From Methylotuvimicrobium alcaliphilum 20Z (GTDB taxonomy: Bacteria; Pseudomonadota; Gammaproteobacteria; Methylococcales; Methylomonadaceae), in the NCBI RefSeq assembly GCF_000968535.2, contig NC_016112.1, positions 4,092,001-4,156,000 of the forward strand: 64,000 nucleotides of DNA. The letters are read 5' to 3'. The notes beneath the pieces were generated by a model. That model searched no databases. It saw only the letters and a list, made by a program, of their open reading frames with translations, and was not told the origin of the DNA. Positions 28,495-36,226 of this stretch are shown piece by piece (the stretch's first letter is position 1; each line of letters starts with the position of its first letter). The translations under genes were made by a program, and so were the position numbers.

Positions 28495-30978
28495 ATGGGC
28501 GCCATAGCAAGCTTACATTCTAACTCAGACATCGAGATACTAATTATCGATGACGAACCCAAGGCACGCGCAAGTTTACACGATATTCTCAAATTATCCG
28601 GCTATCGCGTCGCTATGGCGGAAAACGTCGAATCGGCCATCGAATTGATCAACGAGCAAAATTTTCCTTTGATTTTGCTCGACCTGAATATGCCTGTTCT
28701 GAACGGTCATCATTTTTTGGACTATCTAGCCCACCACGATATCGACACGCAAGTCCTGATCATCAGCGGCGAAGCGACTTTCGCCCAGGCCGCACGCTCA
28801 TTGCGTTTTAACTTTGTCCAGGAATTCATTAAAAAACCCTATGCGGTCGAAGCCTTGCTGCATTCGGTTAAAATTGCCTCCGAAAAAATCCGCCTGAAAG
28901 AAATCAATAATAAAGTTCAGGCGCAATTATCGAAATCCGAACAATTACACCGCTTTTTCGTCGACAGTTCGCCCGACATCATTTACATGCTGAACGACCG
29001 AGGCGAATTCGTGTTTCTGAACAATGCCATCGCTAACATCCTAGGCTACGATAAGAGCGAAATCATCGGCAAACATTATTCCTCGTTGGTGTATCAAGCC
29101 GATCTCGACAAAGCGAAATACGCTTTTAATGAACGCAGGACCGGCGATCGCTCCACCAAGGCCATCGAACTTCGTTTACGGTGTAAAAACAGCGATCAGC
29201 CGAAATATGTCGAAACCAATTCAATTACAATCGTACTGAGTTCCAAAGGCGTTTATAAGAAGAAAAAAGAAAATAAGGAATTTGTCGGCACCTATGGCGT
29301 CATTCGCGACATCAACGACCGCAAACTATCCGAAAATACCTTGCGCAAACTCAATTTAGCGGTCGAAAACAGCCCTAATTTGATCTATATCACCGACAGT
29401 AAAGGCACGATCGAATATGCCAATCCGAAAATTTTTGAAATCTCCGGTTACACCGCCGAAGAAATTATCGGCAAAACACCGCATATTTTTAGTTCCGGAG
29501 AAACACCGCCGCACGAATATCAAGAGCTTTGGAGCACCATCTCCTCCGGCAAAATTTGGCGCGGCATTCTCAAAAACCGAAAAAAAACCGGGCAACTGTA
29601 TTGGGCCCAACAATCGATCGCACCGATGCTGGACTCGGACAACCGGGTAACGAATTATGTTGCGATTCAAGAAGATGTGACCGAAACGCTCGCTCAGCGC
29701 GACATGATTACCTATCAAGCGACTCACGATCCATTGACCGACTTGATTAACCGCACCGAGTTCGACCGCCGTTTGAAACGGATTATCAACACGGCTAAAA
29801 CCAAAGGCTCCGGGCATGTTTTGTGCTACCTGGATCTCGATAACTTCAAAATCGTCAACGACACCTGCAGTCATACGGCAGGCGACGAATTGCTTCGCCA
29901 AATCAGCCGGCAATTATCGACATTGATTCGCAATCGCGACTCCCTGGCCCGACTCGGCGGCGATGAATTCGCGATACTGATGGAACACTGTACGCTGGAA
30001 CAAGCTCAAGCAACTGCCGAACGCATTCGGCAACACATCGAACGCTACCAATTCCGCTGGGACGACAAAAGCTTCCGAATCGGCGTCAGTATCGGCATGG
30101 TCACGATCAATGCAGAAAACGGCGGTTTCGATGAATTATTAAAACGCGCCGATATCGCTTGCTATATAGCCAAGCAAGACGGCCGAAACCGCTCCCATGT
30201 CTTCACCGAATCCGATCAGGCTTGCATTGATTACCGCAACGAAGCCGCGTGGCCCGAAAAAATCGAACAAGCCTTGTCGCACAACCGCTTCCGACTCTAT
30301 CGGCAGCGAATCGTCGCACTGAAAAGTATCGAAGGCGATCATTACGAAGTGCTGTTGCGCCTGCAGGAAGACTCCGGCAAAATCATTACGCCAAACGCAT
30401 TTTTACCGGCGGCGGAACGCTATCAATTGGCCGCTTCAATCGATCGATGGGTTATTCAAAAAGTGTTCAACTGGATGCTTGAACATCCCGACCGGCTAAG
30501 TTCACTAACGTTGTGCTCGATTAACCTTTCCACGGCAGGCTTGAACGACAAAGGACTACTCGAATTTATTATCGACCGCTTCAAGCAAACTGCACTTCCT
30601 GCCGAAAAATTCTGTTTCGAAATCACCGAAACGGCAACCATCTCCAATTTAACTGCAGCAACACAATTCATTACTTCGCTTAAGGAACTCGGCTGCCGAT
30701 TTTCACTGGATAATTTCGGTAGCGGACTGTCTTCGTTCGCTTATCTTAAAAACCTTCCGGTCGACTTTCTCAAAATTGACGGCGTTTTCGTCCGCGACAT
30801 CGAAACCGATTCGGTAGCGCTAGCGATGGTCAAATCGATTAACGATATCGCCCATGTCATGAATAAAAAAACCATCGCCAAATTCGTCGAAAACGATTCG
30901 GTAATGAAAATCCTTTTGGATTTGGGTGTTGATTATGTTCAAGGTTACGGCAGCGACGAGCCTTCACTTTTGAAATAA
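28495..30978 (+). CDS. Response regulator with PAS, GGDEF and degenerate EAL domains
   Basis: 827 residues: REC (about 15-130; LIIDDEPKARAS, LILLDLNMPVLNG), PAS (about 145-260), PAS (about 285-400), GGDEF (LARLGGDEFAIL with an RxxD I-site) and EAL. The EAL domain has EVL, LDNFGSG instead of DDFG, and AKFVEN where an acidic residue normally precedes the F/G-V-E, so two catalytic acidic positions are changed. The protein is probably a c-di-GMP synthase whose EAL domain has lost or reduced hydrolysis. The stop codon TAA lies inside the target duplication of the following repeat. Confidence 0.9.
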   Translation: MGAIASLHSNSDIEILIIDDEPKARASLHDILKLSGYRVAMAENVESAIELINEQNFPLILLDLNMPVLNGHHFLDYLAHHDIDTQVLIISGEATFAQAARSLRFNFVQEFIKKPYAVEALLHSVKIASEKIRLKEINNKVQAQLSKSEQLHRFFVDSSPDIIYMLNDRGEFVFLNNAIANILGYDKSEIIGKHYSSLVYQADLDKAKYAFNERRTGDRSTKAIELRLRCKNSDQPKYVETNSITIVLSSKGVYKKKKENKEFVGTYGVIRDINDRKLSENTLRKLNLAVENSPNLIYITDSKGTIEYANPKIFEISGYTAEEIIGKTPHIFSSGETPPHEYQELWSTISSGKIWRGILKNRKKTGQLYWAQQSIAPMLDSDNRVTNYVAIQEDVTETLAQRDMITYQATHDPLTDLINRTEFDRRLKRIINTAKTKGSGHVLCYLDLDNFKIVNDTCSHTAGDELLRQISRQLSTLIRNRDSLARLGGDEFAILMEHCTLEQAQATAERIRQHIERYQFRWDDKSFRIGVSIGMVTINAENGGFDELLKRADIACYIAKQDGRNRSHVFTESDQACIDYRNEAAWPEKIEQALSHNRFRLYRQRIVALKSIEGDHYEVLLRLQEDSGKIITPNAFLPAAERYQLAASIDRWVIQKVFNWMLEHPDRLSSLTLCSINLSTAGLNDKGLLEFIIDRFKQTALPAEKFCFEITETATISNLTAATQFITSLKELGCRFSLDNFGSGLSSFAYLKNLPVDFLKIDGVFVRDIETDSVALAMVKSINDIAHVMNKKTIAKFVENDSVMKILLDLGVDYVQGYGSDEPSLLK

Positions 30979-30980
30979 AT

Positions 30981-31283
30981 CAGCAATTCCCAGTTTGAGA
31001 AATTTCTTCGTGTTCAGGGTGCGGGGTATGCCTGTCGAGGAACGCCGTAAACCCAGCACCTAAATCCAGCACCTAAATTCCATAGGTCTTTGGCAATGAT
31101 TCAAAATCAAGGTTTATTTAGGTGCTGGATGAATTACCCAAAATAGTTAACCATAGCCAATGAACTATGGAATTTAGGTGCTGGGTAAACCCATCCATGG
31201 GGGCTTGGCGGCGGCTCCCTGCCGCCGACATCCTCGCCAAGCACACTCCGCACCCTTTTTTATTCTCAAATTGGGAATTGCTG
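30981..31283. mobile_element. MITE-like element, family C, with nested family B element
   Basis: About 303 bp. Terminal inverted repeats: CAGCAATTCCCAGTTTGAGAA on the left and TTCTCAAATTGGGAATTGCTG on the right (each shown is the 21-bp arm; key core CAGCAATTCCCA). Flanks GAAATAAAT (30972-30980) and GAAATAAGT (31284-31292) agree at eight of nine bases and look like a target duplication. A family B element occupies 31052-31185. The core right half CCATGGGGGCTTGGCGGC and the GCCGCC hairpin recur in other family C and D copies. Confidence 0.75.
31052..31185. mobile_element. Family B element nested in family C copy (134 bp)
   Basis: Bounded by the inverted repeat CCCAGCACCTAAAT / ATTTAGGTGCTGGG, with TAAA directly repeated on both sides (31048-31051 and 31186-31189). 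A second internal copy of the end (CCAGCACCTAAATTCC) follows the left arm directly, so this longer form may itself be B within B. Confidence 0.75.
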
Positions 31284-31412
31284 GAAATAAGTCGGCCATG
31301 CCTTTCTTGTTCTTGTAAAATCCTGAGCTTGTAAATGCCCTAATGGATGTCGTCTTAAAAAGACTGTGACCAGCCTTTTCCGGACCGACACTTGACCAAC
31401 GAAAGGTATACG

Positions 31413-33575
31413 ATGAATGACACCAAAGTCCGGCTTTCCGGTTATCACCGCCTCAAAAAATTACGCACTGCATTAGCAACAGCCAGGGGTACCGTTCTAC
31501 TTGCCGATTTAAAACGAGAAGCGGAAGGGACTATCTCGCATGACCAAACCAAACGGGTCACTTATCTAACCACTCTGTTCTCAAGAATTCATCGAGAACT
31601 GTTTCAAGACTGGAAAGACCAAGCCACGATTCGGCACCGCCCCGGTACGATGACCGATGCCGATAAGCGCCTGAAATTTCGTAAAACCATCGGGCGTTTG
31701 GTACTAGATGAAGAAGCTAATAGAGATACGGCTATTTTCGACAATAACGGCTTTGTCATCAACGCCGACAACATCGATGAAAGATTGGCCGATTTTTACT
31801 TAAAAATGCGCATCGTTAGACCCTTTGATTACGGTAATCGCATCACGCTCGATTTTTTCATGACCATCTTGGGAAGATTGCCGGCCTTCAAAGCCGTTTA
31901 TGAACACGGCATCGATTTTCGCCGTATCGATCAACATGACGCCATCGCACTGCACGATACGTCAAGCGATATTGAAGCGCTAACGCGTGCCTTCCGCCAT
32001 GCTCTCGACTCGCTACGCAACCAGTCATTAATCAACCAAGCCAACGGCTACGGAATTTGGCCCGAAAATAAAACCTTCGTCTCGGGAATCCCTTTCTTAT
32101 CCTATGTCACCGAAAACGGCACCCAATGCCTGGTATCGGTCAACGGCGGATTGGTACCGTTGGACAGCATACAAGAAGAGCTATTTACCGCCGGCAAACA
32201 CATTGCCGATTATCCCTTATGCTCACCGGATAACATTGTCGGCTACCTGCCCGGCACCGAAGCCTTGCGTACAACGGAAAAAACCGAAATCGACGGCATA
32301 ACCGTCGGCAAACAAGGAGAGGCGCCGCTATTTTGTCTTGACGTCAATATGTTGACCGGCTTGCGCTCGCCCAGTCATGCCGAATTGTTGGAATTGGTCA
32401 AGCAGTGCGCGGGCAATCAGGCAAGCATTTTTAACTTAGCCGACAACGACAGCCTAAAACAACAATTACTGATTGCCGCGAACGGAGACGAACGTTTACA
32501 GCGAAGCGTTGAAATTGCGTATGTCAGGCTCGCCAAAATCGTGCGCATTCTCAAACACGCCGAAGACGATATTTTCTTCGGAAAAACGCCGGTCGAAGAA
32601 CCCCGGCTATTTATGTCGATGGGCGGGGCAGGTTCCGGAAAAAGCGTCGTCGAGGAAATCGCGACAAATCATTGCGGGGACAATTTCGTAATTGCCTCGC
32701 TCGATGAATTCAGAAAGCAAAGCGATCTTTATAAAGTACTGACCGCTGCCAACCACCATAGCGACGATTACGTATACGTGGAACCATTCGCCAACCGATT
32801 GCGCGACGCGGTAGCCCATCGCGCCAAACTCGAGCGGATCAACATACTCTACGACGGCACCGGAATCCCTTATTCGCCTCGCTATTCAAGCATTATCCAT
32901 GAATTCAAACAAGCGGGTTTTTATACGCAAATCACCGCTGTCGATGCCTTTATCGTCAAGCCCGGCAATCGCGAGCATGAACTGATCCGTTCCACCGTGA
33001 TCGATAGCGTCAAACAACGCTTCGAAAAAACCGGCAGAGCCTTACCCTGGGTCATTACGGTTTATAAACACATTCGCTCCCCTGAATCGTTTCTCGATGC
33101 TTTAGAAGACCCGGCTCTGGATAAAATTTCTCTATTTGCTAACGACAGCGAACCGGGCATGCATTACTTGATCGCCGAAAGCTTCAATTTACCCGACCGC
33201 GAAGTCAAGTTACTCAAAACCCATCAACTCTCGGGTTCGCTCGCTAAATCCCTCATCTCGCTGAGTAAAACCAATGACGATTCGTTACTAAGAAATTTAG
33301 CACACAACGACAAAACAACCCTCAGGCGAATGATCGATCGAAATCCCGAGTACAACGAGCAAAATGTCGCTTACTTAATTCACAATAGACTTCACGATCA
33401 CCGAGTATTAGTCATTTACAACTGCCGGCGAATGATCGATTTTATCGATAAACGGCAACTCAATCCCAATGCGTCAGGCGAACAAGGCCTATTACACAAA
33501 CCGGAAGCATTGGCCTTCCATGTCGACCCTCCCTCCCGCACCCCTTGGCTAATCTCGCTTCAAGATTCGACTTGA
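31413..33575 (+). CDS. Large zeta-toxin-type kinase protein with degenerate Fic-like N-terminal region
   Basis: 720 residues, starting at the ATG at 31413 (AAAGG at 31402-31406) rather than a TTG 21 bp upstream. The C-terminal part has a zeta-type kinase domain: Walker A MGGAGSGKS at about 404-411, then SLDEF about 30 residues later and the NILYDGTGIPY segment. About residues 110-180 look like a Fic fold: a helix LADFYLKMRIV, then RPFDYGNRIT in place of HPFxxGNGR, so the catalytic His and the anion-hole Gly are missing. No small antitoxin gene is adjacent, so a simple toxin-antitoxin pair is unlikely. Substrate and role are unknown. Confidence 0.75.
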   Translation: MNDTKVRLSGYHRLKKLRTALATARGTVLLADLKREAEGTISHDQTKRVTYLTTLFSRIHRELFQDWKDQATIRHRPGTMTDADKRLKFRKTIGRLVLDEEANRDTAIFDNNGFVINADNIDERLADFYLKMRIVRPFDYGNRITLDFFMTILGRLPAFKAVYEHGIDFRRIDQHDAIALHDTSSDIEALTRAFRHALDSLRNQSLINQANGYGIWPENKTFVSGIPFLSYVTENGTQCLVSVNGGLVPLDSIQEELFTAGKHIADYPLCSPDNIVGYLPGTEALRTTEKTEIDGITVGKQGEAPLFCLDVNMLTGLRSPSHAELLELVKQCAGNQASIFNLADNDSLKQQLLIAANGDERLQRSVEIAYVRLAKIVRILKHAEDDIFFGKTPVEEPRLFMSMGGAGSGKSVVEEIATNHCGDNFVIASLDEFRKQSDLYKVLTAANHHSDDYVYVEPFANRLRDAVAHRAKLERINILYDGTGIPYSPRYSSIIHEFKQAGFYTQITAVDAFIVKPGNREHELIRSTVIDSVKQRFEKTGRALPWVITVYKHIRSPESFLDALEDPALDKISLFANDSEPGMHYLIAESFNLPDREVKLLKTHQLSGSLAKSLISLSKTNDDSLLRNLAHNDKTTLRRMIDRNPEYNEQNVAYLIHNRLHDHRVLVIYNCRRMIDFIDKRQLNPNASGEQGLLHKPEALAFHVDPPSRTPWLISLQDST

Positions 33576-34088
33576 TTGAATCATGTGCCTCTCTACCAAA
33601 CCGAAAATATCGAAATATCCTTGAGGTCTAAAGCGGAATGGGAGCGTGGGAGTTCCTGATTAGCAAGTTTCTTCAGCTAAAGCCCAAAGATCAGCATATC
33701 CCTAGCAGGACGGGTTCGTAAGCCATGCGCGTCAAGCTAAAAACGGCCAACCCACATCACGCTCTTTCCCAAGCTGGAGCTTGGGTAACAGCATATTTTA
33801 GTTTTTGCGACTACGACTGGCCCCTGCTCGGACACTTGCTTCGGCAAGCTGAAGCATCTTGTTAATAAGGTGAGAGTTTAACTATCCATTACCAATTTGG
33901 ATACTCAATATAGACAAGCATCGCTGATTTCGGATGTATAAATATAAAAACACTACCAAGTCCTAATTGCTCACCCAAAGCGACTAGGTTATCCTTAGCA
34001 ACCGGCAATCATAAGTTTCCGGAGCGAAAAACTATAAATATATTGGTCTTTTGCTATAACAACTAAAATAAAAACAGAGGTTCTCGAG
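33576..34088. other. Gene-free region with two palindromes
   Basis: About 510 bp without a supported gene. It holds a perfect 8-bp inverted repeat, CCCAAGCT-GG-AGCTTGGG (33768-33785), and a weaker one, TGCTTC/GAAGCA (33837-33856). The last 100 bp are AT-rich and probably contain the promoter of the next gene, with AGAGG about 10 bp before its start. Confidence 0.5.
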
Positions 34089-34982
34089 ATGGCAATGAAT
34101 TTTTTGGATCAACTACTTAACCTAGCAGGGCTTAAATTGCCCGAAGCTAAAGAACGTTATGATCCTTCCGTGTATATACAAGAGGAGATCAAACCTTCGG
34201 CCGCTAATGCGGAACCGGCAAGGGCTAATAATACAGCACAACAGGAACAAGCGACTTCAGAATTAACCGGGGTTGCTAAATACATGGCGAAACAGAAACA
34301 ACAAGAACAACCGCAAGCCGCTCAGGAAACGCAATCTGACACAGGCGAACCCAAAACGGCACAATTATCCGGTGTCGCAAGATATGTAGCAAAGCTGGAA
34401 CAAGAAGCGCGAGAAAAAGCCGAGGCGGAAGCTGCTGCTTTGGCTAATATGAGTGGCGTCGAACGTTATCTCGCCAGACTGGAAGGCAAAACAGTAGCAC
34501 CCCTAAACCAAACACCCGTAAACAACACACCGAAAGAAGTCGCACCGACTCGAGTCGAACGCTATTTGTCGAGTCGGATAGAAAATACATCTGCTAAAAC
34601 GGTAGCGGCACCGGCTAAACCTGCTGCAAAAGAAACGAAAGCTGTAGCGAAACCCGTCGAGACCCAAGCAAAACAGCCAGAGACAGTGCCTGTTAGCAAG
34701 CAAGCCCAGCCTGACAAACCCGCCGAAAAGAAAGCAAGCAAACCGTCCGCGTCGGTCAAAAAAGAACCTGAAGTTAAAACAGCGCCAAGCGATAAAATTA
34801 TCGACCTTACCGTTAACGGCGAGCAATGCCATGCTACGACCTCTAGAGGTAAACGCTGCCGACGCTCAACGGGTTTAAAAGTCATAGAAAGAACGATCGA
34901 CGGCAAAAAATACAGATTTTATGCTTGCCCTCAACACAACAACAAAGACTTTCAGCCATCTCCCGAGATATTGGAAAGATAA
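34089..34982 (+). CDS. Low-complexity protein with four GV-x-x-Y-x repeats and a C-terminal Cys/His motif
   Basis: 297 residues. I do not recognise the whole protein. The N-terminus is a short amphipathic segment (MNFLDQLLNLAGLKL). A largely disordered Ala/Pro/Lys/Gln-rich body follows, with four copies of a decapeptide: LTGVAKYMAK (59-68), LSGVARYVAK (93-102), MSGVERYLAR (121-130) and a diverged PTRVERYLSS (153-162), spaced 28-34 residues. The C-terminal domain has Cys247 and Cys257 (CHATTSRGKRC) and CPQH (Cys280, His283), a possible single zinc site like small C-x9-C...C-x2-H motifs found in phage and bacterial proteins. The layout suggests a multivalent binding scaffold, but this is inference. 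Confidence 0.7.
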   Translation: MAMNFLDQLLNLAGLKLPEAKERYDPSVYIQEEIKPSAANAEPARANNTAQQEQATSELTGVAKYMAKQKQQEQPQAAQETQSDTGEPKTAQLSGVARYVAKLEQEAREKAEAEAAALANMSGVERYLARLEGKTVAPLNQTPVNNTPKEVAPTRVERYLSSRIENTSAKTVAAPAKPAAKETKAVAKPVETQAKQPETVPVSKQAQPDKPAEKKASKPSASVKKEPEVKTAPSDKIIDLTVNGEQCHATTSRGKRCRRSTGLKVIERTIDGKKYRFYACPQHNNKDFQPSPEILER

Positions 34983-35108
34983 ACCTGGAAAAAGCATTTC
35001 ATCATGAAGAATAATAAGTTAGTTCAATGACTTGCCCAGCCTTAACAAGTTAAGCGCCCATCATGACCTAAAGACCACAAAATGTTAAAGCTGGGCTTGT
35101 TATTTGTT

Positions 35109-35456
35109 TATACTCATCGTAGATGAAAATTCGGCCTCGGGGTGCCCGTCAAAGGACACCGTAAACCCAGCACCTAAATCCAGCACCTAAATTCTATAGG
35201 TCTTTGGCAAAGATTCAAAATCATGGCTTATTTAGGTGCTGGATGAATTATCCAAGACAATTAACCAAGGCAAATGGGTTATGGAATTTAGGTGCTGGGT
35301 AAATACGTCCGTGTAGGCTCTATGCCAGCTCCATGCTGGCAAAGCCTTTGCGAGCGCCATGGATGGCGTGAATGTCGATTTTGCAGGAGCAAAATCGACC
35401 TAGCACCCCGGCACCTCCATGCGTCAATGCCGAAATTTGAAGTGCGATGGGTATAG
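35109..35456. mobile_element. MITE-like element, family A copy 6, with nested family B
   Basis: Family A ends (CTCATCGTAGATGAAAATTC and GAAATTTGAAGTGCGATGGG) flanked by TATA on both sides. A 134-bp family B element sits at 35166-35299, with TAAA repeated at its borders. The 3' half also holds the hairpin modules GCCATGGATGGC and CGATTTTGCAGGAGCAAAATCG seen in family E and hybrid copies. A hairpin with arms GCCCAGC (35034-35040) and GCTGGGC just upstream may be the terminator of the preceding gene. Confidence 0.85.
35166..35299. mobile_element. Family B element nested in family A copy 6 (134 bp)
   Basis: The ends are CCCAGCACCTAAAT and ATTTAGGTGCTGGG. The direct repeat TAAA lies at 35162-35165 and 35300-35303. 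It is nearly the same as the copy at 31052-31185 although the host element belongs to another family. Confidence 0.8.
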
Positions 35457-35572
35457 GTTAACGCGAACATAAACAGTTACACATCTTAGGAATGAGCAGG
35501 AACGTCCCTTTTATCAATATCGAACAGATTGTTGATAAGGAGGGCTCGGTTAAAACTTATACCGATATCAAT

Positions 35573-36226
35573 TTATTCCGATTCAGAAGAAGATGCCTCC
35601 GGCGGCAGTCGACAAGTTTCACACAAACGGGCCAATTCCAGAAGGCTGGTTGCACCCGTTTTTTCCATGACTCGAGCACGGTGCACCTCGACGGTACGGT
35701 GGCTGATACCCAGTTGCCTTGCGATTTCCTTATTGGCATGGCCCGCCACCACCAGCGACATTACCTCCGACTCTCGGGTCGTGAGACCGTTTAAACGCCT
35801 ACAGAGCGCTTGCTCTGCCAGTAGCGAGTCTTCGTACCTCCGGGCTTCTTGCTCTAGGACCCCCCGAATCCGTTCGATCAATAACTTACTGGAAACGGGC
35901 TTCGTCAGAAAATCAACCGCTCCGGCTTTGATCACGCGAACGGTCGTGGGTATGTCTCCATAACCGGTCAGGAAAATGATAGGCAAATGAATATCCCGAC
36001 GGAACAATTCGGTTTGCAACTCGTCGCCGGTCATATCCGGCATGTTGAGATCGAGAACCAAGCATCCTCTCTTGCCCGGACAATAATCTTGCAGAAAATG
36101 CTCGGCACTCTCGAAAGTTTGATAATTAAAGCCGGCGACTTCCATGACTTCACCGAGGCCGTCACGCACCGCATCATCGTCATCGACGATGAAAACGTAG
36201 AAGGTTTGAGTGCTTATATCGCGCAT
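35573..36226 (-). CDS. FixJ/NarL-type response regulator
   Basis: 217 residues: REC domain (VFIVDDDDAVRDGL; phospho-Asp in LVLDLNMPDMTG) and a LuxR-type helix-turn-helix (GLTTRESEVMSLVVAGHANKEIARQLGISHRTVEVHRARVMEKTG, key parts TTRE and ISHRTVEVHR). It overlaps the end of the sensor kinase gene by 13 bp and is therefore its likely partner. Target genes are unknown. Confidence 0.93.
   Translation of the reverse strand: MRDISTQTFYVFIVDDDDAVRDGLGEVMEVAGFNYQTFESAEHFLQDYCPGKRGCLVLDLNMPDMTGDELQTELFRRDIHLPIIFLTGYGDIPTTVRVIKAGAVDFLTKPVSSKLLIERIRGVLEQEARRYEDSLLAEQALCRRLNGLTTRESEVMSLVVAGHANKEIARQLGISHRTVEVHRARVMEKTGATSLLELARLCETCRLPPEASSSESE

Noticed and set aside
31413-33575. Classical epsilon-zeta toxin-antitoxin pair
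   Set aside because: The kinase protein is far larger than zeta toxins, and no small antitoxin frame precedes or follows it within a few hundred bases.
33970-34040. Possible c-di-GMP (GEMM-type) riboswitch before the repeat-protein gene, suggested by AAAGCGACTAGG and CCGG pairs
   Set aside because: The GNRA-type loop and the paired first stem of that class are not present, and stem lengths do not fit. The likeness is only to a few short words.
35109-35456. CRISPR array or tandem repeats
   Set aside because: The repeated words are inverted ends of nested mobile elements, not regularly spaced direct repeats with spacers. No cas gene is present.
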